NCBI RefSeq assembly: GCF_009600605.1
Contig: NZ_VWNA01000001.1
Coordinates: 2,776,501-2,840,500 of the forward strand
Length of the DNA stretch: 64,000 nucleotides
Source of the DNA: Segnochrobactrum spirostomi
Lineage (GTDB): Bacteria; Pseudomonadota; Alphaproteobacteria; Rhizobiales; Segnochrobactraceae
Direction: 5' to 3'
The number at the start of each line of letters is the position of its first letter. The stretch's first letter is position 1. A program made the translations under genes and the position numbers. The notes beneath the pieces are model-generated. The model had not been told where the DNA came from. It searched no databases and was given only the letters and a program-made list of their open reading frames with translations. Below, one piece after another: positions 30,047 through 50,455 of the stretch.

Positions 30047-30955
30047 ATGCGTGTTTTCGTAACGGGAGCGTCGGGCTTCATCGGGACCGCCGTGACCCGC
30101 GAACTGGTCGCGGCGGGCCATCATGTCCTCGGGCTCGCGCGCAGCGACGCGGCGGCGGCCCTGGTCGCGCAGGCCGGCGGCGAGGCGGTGCGCGGCGATC
30201 TCGGCGACGCGGGGGGCCTCGCGGCCATCGCCCGCACAGCGGACGGGGTCGCCCACCTCGGCTTCATCCACGATTTCTCCCGCTTCGAGGAGAATATCCT
30301 GACTGACCGCGCCGTGGTCGAGGCGATCACCGCGGCGCTGGAAGGCTCGGGCAAGCCGTTCGTCCTGACCTCCGGGAGTGCGCTCGCGGAGAGCGAGGGC
30401 CGTGCCGCGCGCGAGACCGACGAGCCCGGCGGCTTCCATGTCGGCCGGGCCTCGCGCGGCGCGACCGAACTCGTGGTGCGAGCGGCGAGCGCGCGGGGCG
30501 TGCGCGGCAGCGTGATCCGCCTGCCGCAGGTGCACGGGCCGAGCGAGATCGGCTTCCGCGCCGGCTTCATCACCTATCTGATCGACATCGCCCGGCAGAA
30601 GGGTTTCGCGGCTTGGCTCGACGACGGCGCGGAGCATCGCTGGCCGTCGGCGCACCGGCTCGATGTCGCCCGCCTCTACCGGCTGGCGCTCGAAAAGGCC
30701 GAGCCCGGCGCGGTGTTCCACGCGGTTGCCGAGGAGGGTGTGCCGATGCGGCTGATCGCCGAGACGATCGGCGAGAAGCTCGGCATCCCGGTGCGCGGGA
30801 TCACGCCGGAGGAGAGCGGCGATTATTTCGGCTGGCTCGCCATGTTCGCGGCGATGGACAACCCGACCTCGAGCGCCATCACCCGCGCGACGCTCGGCTG
30901 GCAGCCGACCGGCATCGGCCTGATCGAGGACATGCGGGCGAACGATCTCGGCTGA
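30047..30955 (+). CDS. SDR family oxidoreductase (extended, NAD-dependent epimerase/dehydratase type)
   Basis: A 302-aa Rossmann protein with the glycine motif VTGASGFIGTAV at residues 4-15, VAHLGFIHDF, an active-site serine region LTSGSALAESEG, and VIRLPQVHGPSE. The usual YxxxK pair is replaced by a stretch around HVGRASRGATELV, as in the atypical SDR5-like group often called 'SDR family oxidoreductase' or 3-beta hydroxysteroid dehydrogenase-like. The substrate is unknown. I chose the ATG at 30047, with GAGGGAG upstream, over the in-frame TTG at 30029. Confidence 0.85.
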   Translation: MRVFVTGASGFIGTAVTRELVAAGHHVLGLARSDAAAALVAQAGGEAVRGDLGDAGGLAAIARTADGVAHLGFIHDFSRFEENILTDRAVVEAITAALEGSGKPFVLTSGSALAESEGRAARETDEPGGFHVGRASRGATELVVRAASARGVRGSVIRLPQVHGPSEIGFRAGFITYLIDIARQKGFAAWLDDGAEHRWPSAHRLDVARLYRLALEKAEPGAVFHAVAEEGVPMRLIAETIGEKLGIPVRGITPEESGDYFGWLAMFAAMDNPTSSAITRATLGWQPTGIGLIEDMRANDLG

Positions 30956-31018
30956 CCTGCGGGTCTCTCCGGGTCTCGGCCGGCGGCGCGGTGCCCGCGC
31001 CCGCCGGCCGTCCGCGTT

Positions 31019-31672
31019 TCATGTCGGGGTGTGCCAGGCCCCGTAGGCATGGACGAGGAGGGTCGCGGCGAGTGCCAGCATCACGATCCCGACGCAGGCG
31101 TCGAGCACCCGCCAGGCGACCGGCCGGGCGAACAGCGGCCGCAGCAGGCGCGCGCCGTAGCCGAGGGCGGCGAACCAGACGAAGCTCGCCGTCGCCGCCC
31201 CGGCCACGAAGACGGGCCGCACCGCCGCCGCCTGGGCCGACCCGGCGGCCCCCATCAACAGCACCGTGTCGAGATAGACGTGCGGGTTGAGCAGGGTGAA
31301 GCCGGCGGTCGCGAGGAGGGCGCGCGGCAGCGTCACCGGGTCCGCCGCGCCGACGACCATCGCCTCCGCGCGCGCCATGCGCCTGAGCGCCTGGACGCCG
31401 TACCAGCCGAGGAAGCCGGCGCCGGCGAGCGCGAGGAGGGCGGTGAGCTCAGGCACGGCGGCGAGAACGGCGCCGAGGCCGGCCACCCCGGCGCAGATCA
31501 GAGCCGCGTCCGCACTGCCGCAGAACAGCACGATCGCCCCGACATGCTCGCGGCGCAGCCCCTGCCGGAGCACGAACAGGTTCTGCGCCCCGATCGCGAT
31601 GATGAGCGAGGCGGAAAGCAGGAAGCCGGTGGCGAAGGGCACGAGCGCGTGGGGCATGGGAAGGTCGGTCAT
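31019..31672 (-). CDS. argO: LysE/ArgO family amino acid exporter
   Basis: A 217-aa inner-membrane exporter with six predicted helices. The LysE-family start is GFLLSASLIIAIGAQNLFVLRQGLRREHVG, and PHVYLDTVLLMGAAG in the middle is also diagnostic (cores GAQNLFVLRQG and NPHVYLDT). LysE/ArgO proteins export lysine or arginine to avoid toxic accumulation. It is divergent from the LysR regulator at 31844, the standard argO-argP (lysE-lysG) arrangement, which supports induction by basic amino acids. Confidence 0.93.
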   Translation of the reverse strand: MTDLPMPHALVPFATGFLLSASLIIAIGAQNLFVLRQGLRREHVGAIVLFCGSADAALICAGVAGLGAVLAAVPELTALLALAGAGFLGWYGVQALRRMARAEAMVVGAADPVTLPRALLATAGFTLLNPHVYLDTVLLMGAAGSAQAAAVRPVFVAGAATASFVWFAALGYGARLLRPLFARPVAWRVLDACVGIVMLALAATLLVHAYGAWHTPT

Positions 31673-31843
31673 CGAGACTTGAGTGATCGGGCGGGTCTGA
31701 GCGGCGCTCTACCCAAGGCCCGTGCGGCGGGGGAGGGCCAGTGCCGCGTGCGGCGCGGCCCGTCGCCGTGCCGCGTTCGTCGCCCACGCCGGCGATCAAG
31801 TAAAACTTGTTCTCCTAAGCCCGATGAAGCAAAGCTTCATCTC

Positions 31844-32740
31844 ATGCTGGATTATCCCTCCCTCGCCGCCGTCGCCGCCGTGGTGCGCGAAGGCACGTTC
31901 GAGCGCGCCGCGGCGGCGCTCGGCATCACGCCGTCGGCGGTCTCGCAGCGCGTCCGCGGGCTCGAAGAACGGCTCGGGGCGATCCTGATCGTGCGCGGCC
32001 AGCCGTGCGAGCCGACGGAGCTCGGCCGCACGCTGTGTGCCCATCTCGACCGGGTGCGGCTTCTGGAGCACGATCTGGCGCCGGCGCTCGGCCGCGCCGC
32101 CGGCCCCGGCGAACGGCTGACGCTGCCGATCGCCGTCAATTCCGACAGCTTGGCGACGTGGTTTCCGGCGGCTGCGGCGGCGTTCGGGCGCAGGGTCGAC
32201 GCCTCGCTCGATCTCGCCCTCGACGACGAGGCCTATACGGCCGCGCGGCTGCGTTCGGGCGAGGTGCTCGCGGCGGTCACGGCCGAGCGCGAGCCGGTGC
32301 AGGGCTGCCGGACGCTCACGCTCGGCGCGCTGCGCTATGCGGCCTGCGCGAGCCCGGACTTCGTGGCGCGCCACTTTCCCCGCGGCGTCACCGCCGAGGC
32401 GCTCGCGGCCGCACCCTGCCTGCGCTTCGACCGGCGCGATTTCCTCCAGGCGCGCTGGGCCAAGGCGGCGTTCGGCATCGATCTCGCCGGCCCGGTCCAC
32501 TGGGTGCCGTCGACCCACGGCTTCCTCGATATGACGCTCGCCGGCCTCGGCTGGGGCCTGCATCCGTGCGGGATGGTCCAGCCCCACCTCGCCGCCGGCC
32601 GCCTCGTCGATCTCGGGCCCGAGCACCGGGTCGAGGTCCCGCTCTACTGGACCGTCACCCGCCTCCACGCCGCCCCCCTCCGCCACCTCACCGACGCCGT
32701 CCGCATCGCCGCACGAGGGGTGTTGGTGGGTGGGGGTTAG
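31844..32740 (+). CDS. argP: LysR family transcriptional regulator ArgP (LysG)
   Basis: A 298-aa LysR regulator with an N-terminal helix-turn-helix (MLDYPSLAAVAAVVREG, then RAAAALGITPSAVSQRVRGLEERLG) and the ArgP-specific substrate domain, with LPIAVNSDSLATWFPAA and WVPSTHGFLDMTLAGLGWGLHP. ArgP activates the divergent exporter gene in response to arginine or lysine. The start ATG at 31844 matches the family. Its 3' half (about nt 32258-32740) has a broken near-copy at 49176-49658. Confidence 0.95.
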   Translation: MLDYPSLAAVAAVVREGTFERAAAALGITPSAVSQRVRGLEERLGAILIVRGQPCEPTELGRTLCAHLDRVRLLEHDLAPALGRAAGPGERLTLPIAVNSDSLATWFPAAAAAFGRRVDASLDLALDDEAYTAARLRSGEVLAAVTAEREPVQGCRTLTLGALRYAACASPDFVARHFPRGVTAEALAAAPCLRFDRRDFLQARWAKAAFGIDLAGPVHWVPSTHGFLDMTLAGLGWGLHPCGMVQPHLAAGRLVDLGPEHRVEVPLYWTVTRLHAAPLRHLTDAVRIAARGVLVGGG

Positions 32741-33533
32741 GGGGCGCTTATAGTGGCGTTTGGCGGCGCTCTCGTCGTCCGCCGCTCGACACACCTTCGA
32801 CACGCCGACCGATCGCGCCGCAGACGGATTCTAGTGACCCGCTGTCGTCCTCCCCGAGGTGTTCGCCACGGGGCCTGGAGACGTCGCGTTCGCGGCGCTC
32901 GCGGGGATGAGGGGCCGACAAAGAGATCCGCCGAAATATTTGATCCATCACCAATCAAAAACATCGCCATGATATGAATATTTCATATCGATCTTTGATG
33001 TCATGGATATACGTCCCAGCTTGGAAGCGCGAATTCCGTTGATGCCGCATCTATCAAGGATAGATTGCGTTCCAAGGTGACATGATATTCATCGCGCATG
33101 GCCACGGCACTCGACGCCGGTGGACTTAGGTCCACATTCGCCGCCTACCATAGGTGCGCAACGTCGCTTGCGACGCTCCACCCTTAGCCCCGTTCGGAAC
33201 AGCAAGCGCGGAAGCAACTGGTGATCATGAAGCCCCATGATTCCAGCCCGATCCGGTCTCCGCGCCCGGGCGCCCGCACCATCCTCTTCGCAGGTGCCAG
33301 GGTGGACATTCCCGGCCGAACGGTCGTGGCAATATTGCACCCCGTGAGGGAATTTATCGCGCGGTTGCGCAATCCCTATAGCCCTGCGCAATCGCGGTTG
33401 CGGCCCTCCTCACCACCCCGCCAGAAAGCCTGAGACCAACACGTGCTCGTTGCGGACCTGGGATTCGAACGGTTTGCCGTTCGCCTTCTCGCCGCCGGAT
33501 CACGCGACCGCAGACTTTGGCAGGGGAAGTGGA
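32741..33533. other. Intergenic region upstream of the giant autotransporter
   Basis: A 793-bp gap without a gene I can support. From about 32930 to 33090 it is markedly AT-rich compared with its surroundings and holds a perfect palindrome at 32971-32989. A second short inverted repeat (TGGAC-TTAG-GTCCA) is at 33121-33134. Small open frames (for example 33221-33433) have no recognisable features. The autotransporter promoter is presumably here. Confidence 0.6.
32971..32989. promoter_or_regulatory. AT-rich perfect palindrome upstream of autotransporter
   Basis: GATATGAA-TAT-TTCATATC is an 8+3+8 perfect inverted repeat, 545 bp before the autotransporter start and 230 bp after argP. It could be a dimeric regulator site (for example for the AraC-family protein encoded at 47355) or a relic of an element end. 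No function can be read directly. Confidence 0.4.
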
Positions 33534-45626
<12,093 letters not shown>

Positions 45627-45821
45627 CGCTCGCGCCGGGGGCTCCACCGAGTTCCCGGCACGTCCAAGCCGTCGCCCCGGTGCCCCCTCGTGCCGGGTGC
45701 GAGGGCCGGGCCGGCTCCCCGCAGCCCCTTCACACTGCGACGCCGGCCCGGCCTCACCCCAAGCTCCAGCGACGCTCCGGCCGATATCCGAGACGTCCGC
45801 TTCCCGAAAAGGCTCTCCCCG

Positions 45822-46622
45822 TTGACCCTCTCCGCCCAGGCTTTGCCCCTCTTCTACCGCAGCCCGATGCTCATCCGGGCGCCGGAACACCTGACCTTCG
45901 GCGTCAAGCCGAGCGAGACCCCGTTCAGCTTCGCGGCCGAAGCGACCGCGATCCCGATCGTCGCCAACGAGTTCGCCGTCGCTGGGCGGCATTATCCGAT
46001 CGTCTTCGCCAACGACGCGACGGGCTTGCCGCTGGTCGTGACGGGCATCGAGGCCGGACAGAATCTGTTTGTCACGGCAGACGGGCAGTGGCGCGCGATG
46101 CACTACGTGCCGAGCTACGTCCGCCGCTATCCGTTCATCGGGATGACGACGGACGAGGCGGGCGCGATCATGCTCGGCATCGACAGCGGGTCCGGGCGGC
46201 TCACGGCCGACGTCCGACGTGAGGGCGGCGAGCCGCTGTTCGCATCGGACGGCACGCCGACGGACGCGAGCCGCGCAGCGATCACCTTCTGCGAGGCCTA
46301 CGCGATAGAGCACGAGCGCACCAAAGCGTTCGTCGCGGCTCTGTCGGAGCACAAGCTTCTGGTGGAGCGCTCGGCCACGATCCGCCCGGCCCAGGCGCGC
46401 AACGGGTCCGAGGGTTCCAAAGCGCCCGCCGATATCAGCGTCGGCGGCTTCCGTCTGGTCGACGAGGCGGCCTTCCGCGCTCTCGACCGCTCGGTCGTGG
46501 CCGACTTCTATGCGCGCGGATGGCTCGACCTCATCGTGCTCCACCTTGCGTCACAGTTCGCCTGGCAGGACCTCGCCGCCCTCGCCAGGCCCCTGGAATC
46601 CCCCGAGAGGGCGGCCGCCTGA
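45822..46622 (+). CDS. SapC family protein
   Basis: A 266-aa protein of the SapC family (named after a Campylobacter S-layer locus). Recognisable segments are ALPLFYRSPMLI, IPIVANEFAVAGRHYPIVF, RAMHYVPSYVRRYPFI and the C-terminal VADFYARGWLDLIVLHLASQF. The biochemical role is not established. Family members often accompany outer-membrane receptors or S-layer-type surface proteins. I chose the TTG at 45822, which has AAAGG upstream and gives the normal N-terminus. The open frame extends to 45690. It lies about 195 bp after the autotransporter stop in the same direction. Confidence 0.87.
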   Translation: MTLSAQALPLFYRSPMLIRAPEHLTFGVKPSETPFSFAAEATAIPIVANEFAVAGRHYPIVFANDATGLPLVVTGIEAGQNLFVTADGQWRAMHYVPSYVRRYPFIGMTTDEAGAIMLGIDSGSGRLTADVRREGGEPLFASDGTPTDASRAAITFCEAYAIEHERTKAFVAALSEHKLLVERSATIRPAQARNGSEGSKAPADISVGGFRLVDEAAFRALDRSVVADFYARGWLDLIVLHLASQFAWQDLAALARPLESPERAAA

Positions 46623-46681
46623 CATCGGCGCGCCGCTTCGCCCGCTCGTCTTGCCTCGCTTACGGAAAGCCTAGAATTCTG

Positions 46682-47281
46682 ATGTCTCGCTCGCTCAAGA
46701 TCCTCTCCACTGTTCTGGCCATCGGGCTGATCGCCGGCTCGGCGGCCTCCGCGCAGACCGTCAAGGCTGCGTCCGGAACCAAGACGGCTGCCCAGGCCAA
46801 AGGCGACCAATCGCACGCCGCAGCCGGCGAACTGCCGGGCGGGGCGTCCTCGTTGCAGGAAAGCTTCGGGGATTGGACGGTGAACTGCGCCCTGCCGAAC
46901 GGGCACAAGGTCTGCACCTTCTCGCAGACTCAGACCAAGCAGGACACCAACCAGCGGGTTCTCGCCGCCGAGCTCACCCTCGGCCCCGACGGCTCCATCG
47001 TCGGTGTGCTCGCGATGCCGTTCGGCCTCGCCCTCGCGAACGGCGTGACCCTGGCGGTGGACGATGGCGAGCCCGGCCCCGCCCTGCCGTTCCAGACCTG
47101 TCTCCCCGCCGGCTGCCTCGTCCAGTTGAAGTTCGGGGCCGACAAGATGGCCGATCTCGGACGCGCCAAGCAGATCAAGATCGTCGCGACCGCCGCCGAC
47201 ACCGGTCAGTCGCTGCCCTTCACGCTTTCGCTGAAGGGCTTCACCCAGGCCGCGGCGCGGACAAAGGCCCTCATGGGGTGA
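46682..47281 (+). CDS. Invasion associated locus B (IalB) family protein
   Basis: A 199-aa secreted protein with a signal peptide (LKILSTVLAIGLIAGSAASA) and an IalB domain. The signatures are ESFGDWTVNCALPNGHKVCTFSQTQ and LPFQTCLPAGCLVQLKF, with the two cysteine pairs expected for the family (cores: DWTVNC, CLPAGCL). In Bartonella IalB assists erythrocyte invasion, but free-living alphaproteobacteria have many paralogs of unknown role. The start ATG at 46682 fits the signal peptide. It lies 59 bp after sapC and convergent with the AraC gene. Confidence 0.92.
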   Translation: MSRSLKILSTVLAIGLIAGSAASAQTVKAASGTKTAAQAKGDQSHAAAGELPGGASSLQESFGDWTVNCALPNGHKVCTFSQTQTKQDTNQRVLAAELTLGPDGSIVGVLAMPFGLALANGVTLAVDDGEPGPALPFQTCLPAGCLVQLKFGADKMADLGRAKQIKIVATAADTGQSLPFTLSLKGFTQAAARTKALMG

Positions 47282-47354
47282 GGCCTACTCGGGCTATGGC
47301 CTCCGCAGCCGATGCGGCGACGATCTCCCGCGACCCCCTCGGCCGGCGCCGCCG

Positions 47355-48344
47355 CTATGCCTTCGAGCGTGCGGCGGCGAGCGTCCTCGAGGGAAGCTCG
47401 CCAAATCGCTGCCGATAGAACTTCGAGAAGTCGCCGACATTCGAGAAGCCGAAGGTCAGCGCCACATGCGTTACCGTCGTGTCCTCTTCCGGGGCGGCGA
47501 GCATCGCACGCGCTGCGTTGAGCCGCTCGTTGCGAATCCAAAGGAGCGGCGATTGGCCGAAGCGCTTCTGGAATGCGTACTGGAGGGAGCGCACCGATAG
47601 ACCGCTGATCTTCTCCAGGTCCGTCATGGCGATACGTCCGTGGAGATTGGCCACGATAAACTCGCAGGCGCGCTCGAGTTCATGGGTCGACGCTGTCGGA
47701 GACCTCGACGGCTCTGCGAAGAGCCGGTCGCGCAACAGCATGGCGCAGATCGCACGATAGAAGATGTCGTCGTAGGCCATCGCTGCCGTCAGCCCGCCCT
47801 GGGCGAGGCTCGCGTCGAGCGCCATGCTGGCATTGCGCAAGATCAGATCGAAATTCACGCCTCCGGTCACCAGCGGCATGATGAGCGGCCGTTGTAGATT
47901 GAGGCTGCCACTCCAATCCCGCACCATGGCGCGCGCGGTCTGCTCCATCACGCTCGGATCCAACGAAATCATAAGCAACGAGCGCCCATCCCCGGTGCCG
48001 ATGCGCTCCCCCGCGGGGGCGAGAAGCGCGGTCTCTCTGGGCGCAGACGTGACGGCGTCTCCGTTCACCTGGGATCGGATGCTGCCACCGTCGATCGGCA
48101 TGAAGAACGTCAGTGCATCGCTCTGAACGCGCGTGCGGATCGGCGTATGCGCAAGCGCCGTAATCCTCATGTTGTTGACGATCGTTGACGATTGCTGCGT
48201 CGCAAACGCCCCTGCTTCGCCAATGGCGTCATATTCGGCGTTCCAGCCCAGCACGCGCTCGACTTGCTCCTGCATCTGTCGCAGCGAGTTCGTCCGAACA
48301 CGAGCGCGTTGGCCGAATAAGAGGGGATGCAATCTTACCGTCAT
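47355..48344 (-). CDS. AraC family transcriptional regulator
   Basis: A 329-aa regulator with an N-terminal AraC-binding-like domain (related to the ligand domain of AraC_binding_2 / FeaR-type regulators) and a C-terminal double helix-turn-helix. The latter contains MTDLEKISGLSVRSLQYAFQKRFGQSPLLWIRNERLNAAR and VTHVALTFGFSNVGDFSKFYRQRFGELPS (cores: SVRSLQYAFQKRFG and GFSNVGDFSKFYRQ), the classic AraC/XylS signature. It converges on ialB and is a plausible regulator of the autotransporter-sapC-ialB group, though that is only positional inference. Confidence 0.93.
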   Translation of the reverse strand: MTVRLHPLLFGQRARVRTNSLRQMQEQVERVLGWNAEYDAIGEAGAFATQQSSTIVNNMRITALAHTPIRTRVQSDALTFFMPIDGGSIRSQVNGDAVTSAPRETALLAPAGERIGTGDGRSLLMISLDPSVMEQTARAMVRDWSGSLNLQRPLIMPLVTGGVNFDLILRNASMALDASLAQGGLTAAMAYDDIFYRAICAMLLRDRLFAEPSRSPTASTHELERACEFIVANLHGRIAMTDLEKISGLSVRSLQYAFQKRFGQSPLLWIRNERLNAARAMLAAPEEDTTVTHVALTFGFSNVGDFSKFYRQRFGELPSRTLAAARSKA

Positions 48345-49175
48345 TCATTCGGCCTGTTATTATCGGATGGTCTTATCGCCCTTGGAATCGCAAGAAGAGG
48401 AAGCAAAAATTGTATAAAGCTGAGATATTTTAAATGTACACACGCTATTATTATTCGCGAATATTATAATGCCGGCTTGCATTCAAAATGCCCTCAATAT
48501 TTGACTGGATATTAAACGTGCCGGTTCCGATGTCAATCGGCGCTCAATCAATCGACCGGCGGATTCCGCATGGTGCTGTATTCAAAAATCCTTGGCGCAC
48601 GTTGCGGGAAGGGTTTTTCGGATCTCGGCCGGCCGATTCGGCTCGATCTTTCCCTTTCAAACGCCGCTCATCGGTCCCGGCGGCGATGCCGGGACGGCCA
48701 AATCTGCACTTCATCGATGAAGCCGGACGAAAGATGTTGCGTTGGGGCGGGCGCGCACGGGTTTGTGACCGCCGCGGAGGGCGAGGATCGGAGCGGCGGC
48801 GTGGGCGGCATCGCTGCGAGATCGGCCGCGTGATGCTTCTCGCCGCCGATTTCGACTGCGTCATGCCGCCGAGGTCTCGCCTCGACTTTGGTGACGGATC
48901 TCGCAGGCGGCGTCCGCCGCCGGGGCCGGGGGATGACGATCGCGGCACGGGGGTCGTGTGCGGTGAGGTCGAGGCGGACGGCAACGGGGGGATCGACGCA
49001 CCGCCCGACGGTTGACGGCTCCACACCCTTACGGGCGCCGGGCGGCCGCCGTGACCGCACCGACGGCGCGGTCGCGCCGCCGCCACGGCCGTCTCCCGGG
49101 CCGCAGACGGCCGCGAGACCGGCACGATCTGCGACGACGAGGAGGCGAGACCCGATGGCCCGCGGTCCTTTCTCC
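48345..49175. other. Intergenic region between araC-type gene and argP remnant
   Basis: 831 bp without a supportable gene. 48345-48545 is AT-rich (promoter region of the AraC-type gene) and includes a 12-bp palindrome, TATTCGCGAATA, at 48452-48463. The rest returns to high G+C. Open frames here lack any family feature. The right end, from about 49126, may contain very degenerate argP-like sequence. Confidence 0.6.
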
Positions 49176-49658
49176 CCGAGGTGCACGCGGCGGTCACGGC
49201 CGAGCGCGAGCCGGTGCAGGGCTGCCGGACGCTGGCGCTCGGCGCGCTGCGATACGCGGCCTGCGCGAGCTCGGACTTCGCGGCGCGCCACTTTCCCCGC
49301 GGCGTCACCGCCGAGGCGCTGTCAGCCGCCCCCTGCCTGCGTTTCGACCGGGGGGATTTTCCTTTAGGCGCGCTGGGCTGAGGCGGCGTTCGGCATCGCG
49401 CTCGCCGGCCCTGTTCCCTGGGTGCCGTCGACCCACGGCTTCCTCGACATGACGCTCGCCGGCCTCGGCTGGGGCCTGCATCCGTGCGGGATGGCCGAGC
49501 CCCACCTCGCCGCCGGCCGCCTCGTCGATCTCGGGCCGGCGCACCGGGTCGAGGTCCCGCTTTATTGGACCATCACCCGCCTCCACGCCGCCCCCCTCCG
49601 CCACCTCACCGACGCCGTCCGCATCGCGGCGGGGGCGGTGTTGGTGGGTGGGGGGTAG
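49176..49658 (+). pseudogene. Truncated, frameshifted copy of argP (C-terminal half)
   Basis: Roughly nine in ten bases match the argP gene at 32258-32740, in the same orientation. The segment encoding VTAEREPVQGCRTL, then ALGALRYAACAS, is preserved. A one-base insertion at about 49360 (gattttccttta against gatttcctcca) shifts the frame to a TGA. The correct frame resumes with WVPSTHGFLDMTLAGLGWGLHP and continues to the original stop and the following GGTGGGTGGGGG. The DNA-binding half is missing, so it cannot act as a regulator. Confidence 0.9.
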
Positions 49659-49699
49659 GGGGGAGGCGCATCATACCGTCGCGCCGGGCTTGCGATGCC

Positions 49700-50455
49700 T
49701 CAGCGTCGGTCGAATTCCTGCCCCACCGCAGATCGCAACAATTCGACCAGCTCGACGCGATTTGAGGATGCGGACGCCGCCCGGAGAAGGTGGTCGATAT
49801 TTACCAGAAGCGCCGCATTCCTGCGTGGGTTCAGCAAGAGCACCTCAGACCAAATCGGACGATTATTTTCGATATTTCGGGCATACTGAAGAAGCCAGTA
49901 CATTAGCACTTGGCGGAAGTCGCTGGCACCGAAGTTACGCCCGGTATGCTTGACCTCAATAAGGGTTGTGCCGAGCGCGAAATCTCCATTGCCGGACGCG
50001 ACCCAGCCGAGGCCGGGAACTAGCGGGGCGTGTTCAAGAACGGCAGTGGGATTTTGAGCCTGGGTTCTCTCCAACATCGTCACCAAATTACGGGCGGCGT
50101 GATCCGCGACCCAGATGTCGCAAGGCTCAAGCTTCTCCGGAATGCGCGCGTCGAAATGGCGACGCTGTCGTGATGACGCAACCTTCAGGCAATCACCCCA
50201 CGACACTACACCTTCGTCGCGGCGCAGTTCACTTTCCGCTCGGGCCATTGAGACTTCGAAGAGCATCGCTTTCTGCAAGCCGCTCGCATCGATCGCTGCG
50301 CGTGGGATCGCTTCAATGCCAGAGAAGGCGAACATTTTGGCATTCAATGCATTCACCAGACCGCCGTTTAGTCTTGGAAATAGAATGTCGAGAACGCCTG
50401 GAATATCGCGCGCCACTGTCCTCGGGTCGCGTCTCGGAAGGCGGTTATTTGTCAT
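49700..50455 (-). CDS. PD-(D/E)XK nuclease-like protein paired with the reverse transcriptase
   Basis: A 251-aa protein I do not recognise as a named family. The C-terminal half shows a restriction-endonuclease-like pattern: D158 in NGDFALG, then LIEVKHT with E167-x-K169, and a following helix DFRQVLMYWLLQYARN with the glutamine often seen in RecB-like PD-(D/E)XK nucleases. It then continues through SEVLLLNPRRNAALLVN. The N-terminal half has no motif I can name. The ATG at 50455 overlaps the last 11 bases of the reverse transcriptase gene, so the two are almost certainly translationally coupled. The G+C content is well below the window's norm. A nuclease effector or a processing partner for the cDNA are both possible. 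Confidence 0.75.
   Translation of the reverse strand: MTNNRLPRRDPRTVARDIPGVLDILFPRLNGGLVNALNAKMFAFSGIEAIPRAAIDASGLQKAMLFEVSMARAESELRRDEGVVSWGDCLKVASSRQRRHFDARIPEKLEPCDIWVADHAARNLVTMLERTQAQNPTAVLEHAPLVPGLGWVASGNGDFALGTTLIEVKHTGRNFGASDFRQVLMYWLLQYARNIENNRPIWSEVLLLNPRRNAALLVNIDHLLRAASASSNRVELVELLRSAVGQEFDRR

Noticed and set aside
33221-33433. Small 70-aa open frame upstream of the autotransporter
   Set aside because: No recognisable feature or convincing ribosome binding site, and its sequence does not look like a leader peptide.
33455-33490. tRNA-like string (GGGATTCGAAC) before the autotransporter start
   Set aside because: The flanking bases do not pair into a T-arm or acceptor stem. Considered as an attachment-site relic but unsupported.
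48488-49015. Plus-strand frame of 175 codons, and overlapping minus-strand frames up to 49308
   Set aside because: Biased Arg/Gly/Pro composition, no motif, and no start signal. One of them runs across the argP remnant in the wrong sense.
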